NCBI RefSeq assembly: GCF_044239695.1
Contig: NZ_JBIIAW010000031.1
Location: 1-28,767 of the forward strand
Origin: Pseudolysinimonas_A sp044239695
GTDB taxonomy: Bacteria; Actinomycetota; Actinomycetes; Actinomycetales; Microbacteriaceae
DNA: 28,767 nt
Reading direction: 5' to 3'
Numbering within the stretch: the stretch's first letter is position 1; each line of letters opens with the position of its first letter. The notes beneath the pieces are model-generated. The model did not search any database and was not told the DNA's origin. It saw only the letters and a program-made list of their open reading frames with translations. Positions 15,045 through 22,612 of the stretch are shown in pieces. Position numbers and translations under genes: made by a program.

Positions 15045-15581
15045 CTACGCCGTCGGGGCGGGCTTCTGCAGCTCGTCGACCGGGATGTTGTCGTAGTCCC
15101 AGCGGTCGAGGTCGGAGCCGAAGAGCTGCTTCGCGCGCCGCGGGTGCCGCACCCACTCGATGAGGCGGTTCTGGTACTCGCCGAGGGTGGAGTCGGAGGT
15201 GAGTCCGAAGTTGACCGAGTTGACCCGCATCGCCTCGAGCTGGTGCGCCGCCCAGTCGGCCGCGAGATCGGCTCCGGGCACGGGCAGCAGGCGGGCGGCG
15301 ACGTGGGCCTCGGTCGCGAGCTGCTGGGCGTGCTCGCGGGCGTCGGCTCCCTGGCTGTGCCAGCGCGCCGCGTTCTGGCCGGCGCTGACCAGCGCGGCGA
15401 CCGCGGCGACGCGGGTCTCGAAGTCACGTTGCGCGACGAGACGCTTGATGCCGGCTCGTCCGGCGCCGGCGCCGATGATGCCGGCCAGCACGATCGCGAC
15501 GAACGGGATGACGGCGCCCGAGAGGATGCGCCAGCCGTCGTCGGAGGACGCCCAGTCCACGATGTCGTTCCACCAGTCCAT
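15045..15581 (-). CDS. Uncharacterised membrane-anchored protein
   Basis: A 178-residue protein with no family I can name. Residues 1–18 are Trp/Asp-rich ('MDWWNDIVDWASSDDGW'). One hydrophobic segment follows at about residues 20–42 ('GAVIPFVAIVLAGIIGAGAG'). The rest is a soluble, helical and Ala/Arg-rich region ('LVAQRDFETRVAAVAALVSA'). It resembles many small actinobacterial proteins with one N-terminal helix and a cytoplasmic coiled region. TAGGGT is six bases before the ATG. The 3' end faces tRNA-Arg. Confidence 0.7.
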   Translation of the reverse strand: MDWWNDIVDWASSDDGWRILSGAVIPFVAIVLAGIIGAGAGRAGIKRLVAQRDFETRVAAVAALVSAGQNAARWHSQGADAREHAQQLATEAHVAARLLPVPGADLAADWAAHQLEAMRVNSVNFGLTSDSTLGEYQNRLIEWVRHPRRAKQLFGSDLDRWDYDNIPVDELQKPAPTA

Positions 15582-15587
15582 GCCGGG

Positions 15588-15593
15588 ACCCTA
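15588..15593 (-). promoter_or_regulatory. -10 element (TAGGGT), leaderless
   Basis: TAGGGT lies six bases before the ATG of the membrane-anchored protein at 15581. Confidence 0.55.
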
Positions 15594-15612
15594 ACCCGGG
15601 AGCCGGCGGATC

Positions 15613-15849
15613 TCAGCCGAAACGCAGCGCGTCGGCGGCATCCGTCGCTGTGCGGAACTCCCCGAGCACGCGGTACCCGCGCTCGCGGATGCTGAACCGC
15701 ATCGCCCGGAACTCCCCGGAGTCGAGCGCCTCGAGATGCCCGAGCAGGCCCCCGCTGCGACTGGTCACCCGCCACTTGCCGCTCGCGAGCGGCGTGACGC
15801 GCACACCGGGTGTCGCGACCTTCAGAGCGACGGTCGTGGGGAGGTTCAC
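15613..15849 (-). CDS. Small uncharacterised protein (78 aa)
   Basis: A 78-residue protein. The central 'SGKWRVTSRSGGLLGHLEAL' and the end 'GEFRTATDAADALRFG' suggest a small beta-sheet followed by a helix, similar in layout to the proteins at 3296–3481 and 24278–24487. The function is unknown. It is basic and presumably cytoplasmic. The GTG start is supported by TAATCT six bases upstream, which itself overlaps the TAA stop of the preceding transporter gene. Confidence 0.65.
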   Translation of the reverse strand: MNLPTTVALKVATPGVRVTPLASGKWRVTSRSGGLLGHLEALDSGEFRAMRFSIRERGYRVLGEFRTATDAADALRFG

Positions 15850-15855
15850 GCCCCG

Positions 15856-15861
15856 AGATTA
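15856..15861 (-). promoter_or_regulatory. -10 element (TAATCT), leaderless
   Basis: TAATCT lies six bases before GTG 15849. Its TAA is the stop codon of the DMT transporter gene. Confidence 0.6.
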
Positions 15862-16815
15862 CGGGCGACCCCCGACATCCCGGTCGGGCAGGAGGACCAG
15901 TTCGGCGTCGACGACCGTCTTCGCCTGGCGGGCGCTCTGAGCCAGCAGGATCCCGGCGAGCACGACGGTGGCGCCGGCGAGTCCGACCGGGTCGAGGGTC
16001 TCGCCGAGCCACACCCAGGCGACCGCGAACGCGAACACCACCTCGGCCGAGGCGACGATGCCCGCCGCCGTGGCCGACAGATGCTTGAGCGCGGTGAACG
16101 ACAGCAGGAAGGCAAGGAACGAGCCGAAGACGACGGTCACCAGCAACGGGATGCCGAGGGGCAGCTCCCACGAACGCCACTGCCCGCCGACATCCAGCGG
16201 GGTCGTGAACGTCGTCGCATCCAGTTCCCACCAGCCGCTGAACAGTGCCCAGAACGCGGAGGCGAACAGCATCGTCCAGAAGGCGACGGCGAGCGGCGAC
16301 GTGCGTCCGACCTGGCGTTCGCCCACCAGGAAGTAGAACGCGAGCGTCACGGCCGCGACCGCCGCGAGCGCGACGCCCGCCGGGTCGAGCCGCGCCTCCC
16401 AGGGGCGGGCGACCGCGGCAAGGCCGAGCAGCACGAGCCCGATCGCGGCCCACAGCCGCGCCTTCACCCGTTCCTTGAACACCAGGAAGGCGAACAGCGC
16501 CACCATCAGCACGGCCGTGTACTGCAGCAGCAGCGTCACGCCGACCGGCAGGTAGCTGAGCGCTGCCGCGTAGCTGGCCTGCACGAGGGCGACGCCCGCG
16601 ACCCCGAGCACCGCCATCACGAGCACCTGGCGCGGCGCGAGTCGGAACGCGGCACGGTCGGTCACCAGCAGGACCAGGCCGGCGAGCACCATCGTCCCCA
16701 GCGAGCGAAACAGCGTGAGCTGCGTCGCGGTCAGACCGCCGTCGACGAGCAGCTTCGCGAGGCTGCCGTTGGCGCCGAAGAGCAGCGATCCGAGGAGCGC
16801 GTAGAGGTAGCCCAC
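15859..16815 (-). CDS. EamA/DMT-superfamily transporter
   Basis: A 318-residue integral membrane protein with about ten hydrophobic segments in two EamA repeats. It opens 'GYLYALLGSLLFGANGSLAK'. The first repeat ends with 'YLPVGVTLLLQYTAVLMVAL', the standard helix-4 region with P, and the second repeat has 'LSATAAGIVASAEVVFAFAV' followed by 'WLGETLDPVGLAGATVVLAG'. Such proteins export metabolites such as amino acids or nucleosides. The substrate is unknown. The GTG start is four bases after the stop of the aldo/keto reductase gene, so the two form an operon. Confidence 0.9.
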   Translation of the reverse strand: MGYLYALLGSLLFGANGSLAKLLVDGGLTATQLTLFRSLGTMVLAGLVLLVTDRAAFRLAPRQVLVMAVLGVAGVALVQASYAAALSYLPVGVTLLLQYTAVLMVALFAFLVFKERVKARLWAAIGLVLLGLAAVARPWEARLDPAGVALAAVAAVTLAFYFLVGERQVGRTSPLAVAFWTMLFASAFWALFSGWWELDATTFTTPLDVGGQWRSWELPLGIPLLVTVVFGSFLAFLLSFTALKHLSATAAGIVASAEVVFAFAVAWVWLGETLDPVGLAGATVVLAGILLAQSARQAKTVVDAELVLLPDRDVGGRP

Positions 16816-16819
16816 CGCG

Positions 16820-17836
16820 TCAGCGACCGAGCCCGTCGACCGCGTGCGGTTCGATCGCCGCCACCTCGTCGGCGGAGAGCGGGGCGCCGTCGAGCGCACC
16901 GAGACTCGACTCCAGCTGGGCGACGCTCGACGCGCCGATCAGCGCGCTCGTCACCTGCGGATGCCGCAGCACCCAGGTGAGGGCGAGCTGAGCGAGCGTC
17001 TGCCCGCGGCCCCTGGCGATCTCCTGCAGCGCGCGAGCGTGCGCGAGATACGCCGGCGAGATGTTGCTCGCGCTGATCCAGCGACCCTCGGCGGCTCGCG
17101 AGTCCGCGGGGATGCCGTCGAGGTAGCGGTCGGTGAGCATGCCCTGGGCGAGCGGCGAGAACACGATGCTGCCCGCGCCGACCTCGTCGAGCACCGGGAG
17201 GAGCCCGTTCTCGATGTGCCGGTCGAACATGTTGTAGCGCGGCTGGTGGATCAGCAGCGGAACGCCCTCGGCCGCGAGGGCCGTCGCGGCGGCGGTCGTC
17301 TGTTCGGGGGAGTAGTTCGAGATCCCGGCGTAGAGGGCCTTGCCGCTGCGCACGGCCTGGGCGAGCGCGCCCATCGTCTCCTCGATCGGCGTCTCGGGAT
17401 CGGGTCGGTGCGAGTAGAAGATGTCGACGTAGTCGAGCCCGGTGCGGGTCAGCGACGCGTCGAGCGACGCGAGCACCGACTTGCGCGATCCCCACTCGCC
17501 GTAGGGACCGGCGAACATGTCGTAGCCGGACTTGCTCGAGATCACGAGCTCGTCGCGATGGGGCCGGAAGTCCTCCGCGAAGATCCGGCCGAAGTTCTTC
17601 TCGGCGCTCCCCACGGGCGGTCCGTAGTTGTTGGCGAGGTCGAAGTGCGTCACGCCGAGGTCGAACGCTCGGCGCAGGATGGCCCGCTGGGTGGCGACCG
17701 GGCGGTCGTCACCGAAGTTGTTCCACAGCCCGAGCGAGATCTCCGGGAGCTTCAGCCCGCTGCGCCCGCTCCGGGCGTAGCGCATCCGCGCGTAGCGGTC
17801 CGGGGCGGCGGCGTAGACGGCGATCGGTTCGGGCAC
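16820..17836 (-). CDS. Aldo/keto reductase (YghZ/L-glyceraldehyde 3-phosphate reductase-like)
   Basis: A 338-residue NADPH-dependent aldo/keto reductase. The catalytic tetrad is visible: D66 and Y71 in 'FDLANNYG', K102 in 'SSKSGYD', and H143 in 'IFYSHRPDPETP'. The closing 'SALIGASSVAQLESSLGAL' binds the cofactor's phosphate. 'RYARSGRSGLKLPEISLGLW' and 'YGPPVGSAEKNFGRI' are characteristic of the YghZ/MgrA subgroup, which reduces small aldehydes. It heads a two-gene operon with the DMT transporter. GTG start with TAGGCT six bases upstream. Confidence 0.92.
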   Translation of the reverse strand: MPEPIAVYAAAPDRYARMRYARSGRSGLKLPEISLGLWNNFGDDRPVATQRAILRRAFDLGVTHFDLANNYGPPVGSAEKNFGRIFAEDFRPHRDELVISSKSGYDMFAGPYGEWGSRKSVLASLDASLTRTGLDYVDIFYSHRPDPETPIEETMGALAQAVRSGKALYAGISNYSPEQTTAAATALAAEGVPLLIHQPRYNMFDRHIENGLLPVLDEVGAGSIVFSPLAQGMLTDRYLDGIPADSRAAEGRWISASNISPAYLAHARALQEIARGRGQTLAQLALTWVLRHPQVTSALIGASSVAQLESSLGALDGAPLSADEVAAIEPHAVDGLGR

Positions 17837-17842
17837 CCGCCC

Positions 17843-17848
17843 AGCCTA
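17843..17848 (-). promoter_or_regulatory. -10 element (TAGGCT), leaderless
   Basis: TAGGCT stands six bases before GTG 17836 of the aldo/keto reductase. Confidence 0.6.
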
Positions 17849-17874
17849 GGAACTTTCCGCGCCGGGGATTCACC

Positions 17875-19218
17875 TCAGGAGCCGCGGAGCTCCGCGGCTG
17901 CGGCATCCAGCTGGGAGAGCACTCCCTCGACGATCCGCGTGCGTGCGGCGGGGGTCACGTCGCCGCCGGCGAGTACCGCGAGGGCGAGCGCGCAGCTCGC
18001 GACCCGACCGTTGACGTCGCCGCGGATGAGGATCTCCAGTCGTGCGGCGGCCTCCGCTTCGGCGACCAGCGCCCGCATCCTGAGGTCGTCGAGCGCCGCG
18101 GAATCGGCGACGGCGCGCGCGTCGAGCTCGACGTTCGTGGACGCGAGGGCGACGGCGGTGGCGATCGTCGAGGCGGCGGTGGCGACGACGAGCGGGAAGA
18201 TCAGCAGCAGCACGACGTCCCCCGGCCGCCCGGAACCCGCCGACAGCGTGGCGAGAACGCCACTGCCGACGACGCCGGCCAGCACCACTCCGGTGCGGCT
18301 CAGAATCGATCGCTGGGCTCCGCTGAGGTGACGTGGCCGCAGGATCGCGAAGGCGCCGATGAGCACGGCCGTCGATGCCGCGATGGCGATGACGACCTCG
18401 GTGGCGTGCCACCACCCGCCCACCCGGTACGCCTCCGGCACGACGAGTGGAGCGGTCGCCACTGCGGAGAGTGCCGCCGCGAACACGGGACGACGCAGCT
18501 CGAACTCACGCGAGGCGGCGCTGACCGACACGCGTCCGACGGCTCGCACGGGCGCCGGCACCGCGACGGCCGCCGCGAAGCCGGCGGTGCGGGCCGCGAG
18601 CTCGTCGAGGCGCGATGCGATCGCCGCGGCTGCGGTCGCATCAGGAACGGTCCGGCCGCGCAACTGCGCGCGGATCTCGTCGAGGGCGGGGCTCAAGGCG
18701 TCATCGACAGCCGCACGAAGCCGCGACGCGGTCTCGTCCGCACTCTCCGCGGCGCGCGCCGTGGCCGCATCGAGTTCCATCGCCACCACGGCGCGACGGG
18801 CAAGCAGGCGGCGATGCTCCTCCCACTGGGCGAGCGCATAAGTGAGCAGCGGCATCCAGCACGTCGAGACGAGGATCCAGAAGCCGATGCGGTACAGCCA
18901 CTCCGGATCGAGGCCGTGGGTGAACGCGATCAGTCCTCCGACGACGCCTCGACACACGCCGATCCCGACCCAGATCAGACCCGACGCGACTGGGACGACG
19001 CGTCCGAAGCGCGTGCGCGAGACGCCGGCGACGACCGCGACCCAGGCGACGGACGCGACCGCTTGCAGCAGGACGGAGATCGCGATCCACCCGGGACCGG
19101 GCAACGGGGTCGCGATCTCCTGGCTGACCACGAGCACCGAGGCGAGCACGGAGGTGACGATCCCGCCGCGCACGTTCGCCGCCCAGGGTCCCGACAGTGC
19201 CTGGGCGGTCGTGATCAC
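17875..19218 (-). CDS. Membrane sensor-like protein, paralog 1, with degenerate kinase dimerisation helix
   Basis: A 447-residue protein, clearly paralogous to that at 22605–23948 and of identical length. Shared blocks include 'ALSGPWAANVRGG' at the start, 'GLDPEWLYRIGFW' and 'PLLTYALAQWEEHRRLLA'. There are about four membrane segments up to residue 130, a helical linker, about four more between 240 and 360, and a cytoplasmic C-terminus. The end, 'EILIRGDVNGRVASCALAL' (about 395–413), resembles the 'LHGxVQGRLAACAMAL' dimerisation/phospho-acceptor helix of an actinobacterial sensor-kinase group, but R replaces the H and no ATPase domain follows. GTG 19218 has GAGG at a good distance and matches the paralog's start. 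GTG 19248 (GTGA overlap with the regulator's stop) is the alternative. Last gene of the cluster. Confidence 0.8.
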   Translation of the reverse strand: MITTAQALSGPWAANVRGGIVTSVLASVLVVSQEIATPLPGPGWIAISVLLQAVASVAWVAVVAGVSRTRFGRVVPVASGLIWVGIGVCRGVVGGLIAFTHGLDPEWLYRIGFWILVSTCWMPLLTYALAQWEEHRRLLARRAVVAMELDAATARAAESADETASRLRAAVDDALSPALDEIRAQLRGRTVPDATAAAAIASRLDELAARTAGFAAAVAVPAPVRAVGRVSVSAASREFELRRPVFAAALSAVATAPLVVPEAYRVGGWWHATEVVIAIAASTAVLIGAFAILRPRHLSGAQRSILSRTGVVLAGVVGSGVLATLSAGSGRPGDVVLLLIFPLVVATAASTIATAVALASTNVELDARAVADSAALDDLRMRALVAEAEAAARLEILIRGDVNGRVASCALALAVLAGGDVTPAARTRIVEGVLSQLDAAAAELRGS

Positions 19219-19244
19219 GTCGACACCTCGGTCCGGCGCTCCCG

Positions 19245-19880
19245 TCACTTGACCCGGATGCGGCCCTGGAGCCACAGACGGGTCGCTTCGATCCGGGGTG
19301 AGGTGCTCTCGTCCTGGTCGACGCCGAGCGCCGAGTAGAGCCGGGCGACCATCGTCTCGGCGGCACGCACCGTCGTTCCGCGGCGCTCCGCGATCACTTT
19401 CGTCGTCAGACCGCTGGCGATCATCCGCAGCATGTCGGCCTGCGCGCTCGTCACGGTGAGCGTCCGATCGCCGTCGTCGATCCTCGGGCTCGACGCGCGA
19501 CCGCTCAGAGCGTCCCGCACGGCGTCGGCGATATCGCCGGCACGTCGGAGCCGCGACTTGACGATGTAGACGAGGTCGGAGGGCATCCGGTCGGCGTCGC
19601 TGACGGCGAGTTCCGGCGACAGGTGCGACGTCAGCACGACCAGGGCGACCCACGGTCGCTCGTCGGCCATCCGCCGCAACAGGGGTCCCGACGAGATGCC
19701 GTGACCGAAGTCGAGATCCGTGACGAGGGCGTGCGTGTCATCCCCGATGAGATCCCACGCCTCGTCGGGCAAGCGCGCCTCGCGCACGTCGAACCCGCCG
19801 GAGCGCAGCGCCTCGGCGACCAGGGATCGGGTGAAATCGTCGTCCTCGGCGATGACGACGCGGGTCGGACCGGCGGTCAT
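19245..19880 (-). CDS. LuxR-type response regulator
   Basis: A 211-residue two-component response regulator. The receiver domain (1–125) has the acidic pair in 'VVIAEDDDF', phospho-acceptor D55 in 'LVTDLDFG', T84 in 'VVLTSH' and K108 in 'YIVKSRL'. The output region (142–190) reads 'LTVTSAQADMLRMIASGLTT' then 'ERRGTTVRAAETMVARLYSA', a LuxR-like helix-turn-helix as in a common actinobacterial regulator subgroup. Its ATG overlaps the hybrid kinase stop by four bases (ATGA), so the kinase is the likely phosphate source, directly or through another protein. The membrane paralog 1 gene follows at 19218. Confidence 0.9.
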   Translation of the reverse strand: MTAGPTRVVIAEDDDFTRSLVAEALRSGGFDVREARLPDEAWDLIGDDTHALVTDLDFGHGISSGPLLRRMADERPWVALVVLTSHLSPELAVSDADRMPSDLVYIVKSRLRRAGDIADAVRDALSGRASSPRIDDGDRTLTVTSAQADMLRMIASGLTTKVIAERRGTTVRAAETMVARLYSALGVDQDESTSPRIEATRLWLQGRIRVK

Positions 19881-22462
19881 CGTGGCGTCGCCGGAAGGGC
19901 CGCCGCGAGGGCCTGGAGCAGCGCGGCGGCGGTGAACGGCTTGTCGAGAACCGCGCGGACGTTCGGCTGCCGTTCGACCGCGAGACCCTGCTCGGGAACC
20001 CCCGACATCGTGACGACCGCGAGACCGGGCTTGCGGGTCGCCAGCCAGGCCAGGAACGCCCGCCCGGTCGTCCCCGGCATGACGAGATCGGTCAGCACCA
20101 GGTCGACCGGATCCCGCACGACGATCACCTTCGCCTCTTCGGCATCCCTCGCACCGACCGGTTCGCCCCCGGCGTTTCGGATGACGGCGGAGGCGGCGTC
20201 GATGATCGCATCCTCGTCGTCGACGATCAGCACCCGTACACCGGTCAGATCGGACGTGCCGATCGCGGCCGGCGCGGCGGGAGACGGGGCCTCGCTCGCC
20301 GTCGCCCGTGGCAGATCGAGGACGAATGTCGTGCCGGCGGGTCCGGTCGCGGTGACGTCGAGGGACCCGTCATGCGCGCGCGCGATGGCCTGCGAGACCG
20401 AGAGTCCCAGTCCCGTGCCCTGGCCGACGGCTTTGGTCGTGAAGAAGGGATCGAACGCCTGGTCGAGAACCGACGGCGTCATCCCCGGGCCGGTGTCGGT
20501 CACCGCGATCCTCACCCGGTCCCCGTCGCCGGTGGCGCGCACGGTCAGAGACCCGCCGTCCGGCATCACGTCGCGGGCGTTCGTCGCCAGATTCATCAGC
20601 ACCTGGAGGAGCTGGGTCGGATCGCCGAGGATCCGCAGATCGCGGACGACCTCCACCTCGACGACCAGGTTCTTGGGCAGAGTGTCGCGGCAGAACTCGG
20701 TGAAACGCTCGACGAGGTCCGTGATCTCGACGAGGGTGCGCTGGCCCTCCACCCCGCGGGCGAAGGTGAGTACTTGGCGGATCATGTTGGAGCCGCGTTC
20801 GATCGCCTCCTGCATCCCCGCGATGATGCGCAGCCGGCTGAGCTCGTCCTCCTCTCCCGCGAGGAGCTGGGTCGAGAGCATGAGCGGGGTCAGCACGTTG
20901 TTCAGGTCGTGCGCGATGCCACCGGCGAGCGTCCCGATGCTCTCCATCCGCTGGGCACGAAGCATGACCTCTCCCTCCCGCCGAGCCTCGGTGACGTCGA
21001 TGAGGACGCAGAAGACGGCCTCGGGGGCGCCCGACGGGTCGCGCACGAGCACCCACCGGCAGGCGATCAGCCGCTCCTCGTCGTTGCGTCTGATGACGAG
21101 GTCGCCGGTCCAATTGCCCTCGGCGGCGACCACGGCATCCGCCTCGGCGTACGCCTGGGCATCGGCACCGAGCACCGCGAGCAGGGGCTGCCCGGTCACG
21201 TCTTCGTCGCCGTCGAGCGCCAGCAGTTCCGCCGCGCTGCTGTTGAAGTATTCGATGCCGTCGCCGAGACCCCGCACGATGATCGCGTCGCTCGTGGAGT
21301 CGAAGACGGTCGCCTGCGCGTACTGCTTGCGCGGGTCGCCGATCGCGACGAGCCGAGCGGCCTCGCGTTCGGAGACGTCGGTCATCGAGATTCCGAGCAG
21401 ATCGTCGGCCGGGAAGACGAGCGTCTCGACCCACCGATTCGTGCGGGGATCGCGGAGCCTCAGGGACTGCTGGGTGCCGGAGGCCATGACGGTGTGCAGC
21501 ATCGCCGCGACGTCGTCGCCGAAGCCGGTGACCGTCCACAGGTCGGCCCCGATGAGGTCGGCGGCGCGGATGCCGAGCGTCGCAGCTGCGGCGCGGTTGA
21601 CGTAGCGAAGACGCCAGTCGCGGTCGACGAACACGAGGTCGTTGGGCACCCCGTCGAGCGCCGCCGTCAACAGCGTGTCCATGCGGATGCGCTCGCGGTG
21701 CTGTTCGACGGCCGCTGTCACGTCGGTGACGGCCCCTTGTACCCGGACGATCCGGCCACCGGCGCGGACGGCTTCGCCGATCAGCCGGATCTGCCGCAGC
21801 TCCCCGGCCGCGGTGCGGAACGGCGCGACGAGGTCGAACGCGGTCCCTTTCGTCGCACACCGGGTGAAGGCGCGGTCGACGCGAGCGCGGTGACCGGAGC
21901 CCACGTGGGCGATCAGGTCTCCCCGCGTGACCACCTGGTCCGGGTCGAGGCCGAGCACATCGAACAGCTGCGGAGACCAATGCCGCTCGCCGGTCACGAG
22001 ATCCGTCGCCCATCCTCCGACGCGCGCCACCCGTCCGGCGATCTGCAGCAGCCGCTCGGTGACGTCGAGCGACGTCTGCACGTCGGCGAGGTCGTCGATG
22101 TCCCGGCCGAGACCGAGCACGCCGAGCACACGATCGCGGGAGCGGATCGGCACGTTGAGCACGTCGGCGAAGAAGGTCGAGCCGTCGGGGCGCAGGCCGC
22201 GGCTCCGGTATCGCCGGGTCTCGCCCGCCGCGGCGCGCGCGAACTCCCCCGCGACACGCTCCCGGTCGTCGGGATGCACCGTGGGGCCGAAGTCCATCCC
22301 GCGCAAGATCTCCCAGGGAATCCCGACCCGGTCCGCGAGGGCGGCGTTGCCGGCGACGAATTTCCCGTCGGTGTCGACGAAGTAGACGGGGTCGGGGTGG
22401 GCCTCGAAGAGCGCACGCAGGCCGTGTCGACGGAAGGCCCCCCGCCAGCGAAGACGACTCAT
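19877..22462 (-). CDS. Hybrid histidine kinase with PAS repeats and C-terminal receiver
   Basis: An 861-residue, apparently soluble sensor kinase with no membrane segments. Four PAS-like domains span about 15–125 ('ALFEAHPDPVYFVDTDGKFV'), 135–255 ('RVARVGGWATDLVTGE'), 265–365 and 385–495. HisKA follows, with H518 in 'GGIAHDLNNVLTPL'. The HATPase has N-box 'NLATNARDVMPDGG' (624–637), 'DTGPGM' (656–661) and 'GTGLGLS' (682–688). The receiver (740–861) has D748/D749, phospho-acceptor D792, T818 and K841. All catalytic residues are present. No HPt domain is seen, so its receiver may control the kinase or need a separate HPt. ATG 22462 follows GGAGGA. It overlaps the regulator by four bases. Confidence 0.93.
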   Translation of the reverse strand: MSRLRWRGAFRRHGLRALFEAHPDPVYFVDTDGKFVAGNAALADRVGIPWEILRGMDFGPTVHPDDRERVAGEFARAAAGETRRYRSRGLRPDGSTFFADVLNVPIRSRDRVLGVLGLGRDIDDLADVQTSLDVTERLLQIAGRVARVGGWATDLVTGERHWSPQLFDVLGLDPDQVVTRGDLIAHVGSGHRARVDRAFTRCATKGTAFDLVAPFRTAAGELRQIRLIGEAVRAGGRIVRVQGAVTDVTAAVEQHRERIRMDTLLTAALDGVPNDLVFVDRDWRLRYVNRAAAATLGIRAADLIGADLWTVTGFGDDVAAMLHTVMASGTQQSLRLRDPRTNRWVETLVFPADDLLGISMTDVSEREAARLVAIGDPRKQYAQATVFDSTSDAIIVRGLGDGIEYFNSSAAELLALDGDEDVTGQPLLAVLGADAQAYAEADAVVAAEGNWTGDLVIRRNDEERLIACRWVLVRDPSGAPEAVFCVLIDVTEARREGEVMLRAQRMESIGTLAGGIAHDLNNVLTPLMLSTQLLAGEEDELSRLRIIAGMQEAIERGSNMIRQVLTFARGVEGQRTLVEITDLVERFTEFCRDTLPKNLVVEVEVVRDLRILGDPTQLLQVLMNLATNARDVMPDGGSLTVRATGDGDRVRIAVTDTGPGMTPSVLDQAFDPFFTTKAVGQGTGLGLSVSQAIARAHDGSLDVTATGPAGTTFVLDLPRATASEAPSPAAPAAIGTSDLTGVRVLIVDDEDAIIDAASAVIRNAGGEPVGARDAEEAKVIVVRDPVDLVLTDLVMPGTTGRAFLAWLATRKPGLAVVTMSGVPEQGLAVERQPNVRAVLDKPFTAAALLQALAAALPATPR

Positions 22463-22560
22463 AGAATCCTCCGACCCGTCGCGATGCGCGCGGACCGCGC
22501 ACGTCCGGGTCCGCACCGCCGAAGGTCCCTGATCCTCGACGCGACCGCCATGGTCGCCAT
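22459..22560 (-). CDS. 33-codon upstream ORF of the hybrid kinase (putative leader peptide)
   Basis: A short ORF starting at ATG 22560 whose TGA overlaps the kinase ATG by four bases (ATGA). TACACT lies exactly six bases before the ATG, the same leaderless layout as for ten other starts in the window. It encodes a basic peptide rich in Arg ('MATMAVASRIRDLRRC…'). Two hairpins lie inside it (GCGACC/GGTCGC at 22541–22557 and GCGGACC/GGTCCGC at 22490–22514). If real, translation of this ORF would be coupled to that of the kinase. The peptide sequence itself shows no family. Confidence 0.45.
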   Translation of the reverse strand: MATMAVASRIRDLRRCGPGRARSARIATGRRIL

Positions 22561-22612
22561 GCGAGCAGTGTAGGGCTGCGACCGGAGGATGAGCACGACC
22601 CCCATCAGGGAC
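22525..22612 (-). promoter_or_regulatory. Intergenic region between paralog 2 and the kinase: long-range inverted repeat and internal promoter
   Basis: A perfect 9-bp inverted repeat, GTCCCTGAT at 22525–22533 and ATCAGGGAC at 22604–22612, brackets about 70 bases. The upstream arm overlaps the TGA stop of paralog 2. The -10 candidate TACACT at 22567–22572 lies inside. The element may separate or tune read-through from paralog 2 into the kinase, or act as a terminator followed by a new promoter. Confidence 0.4.

Noticed and set aside
19623..22573. Long plus-strand open frames opposite the hybrid kinase
   Set aside because: No domain or signal can be read in them, and the minus strand carries a complete PAS/kinase/receiver protein.
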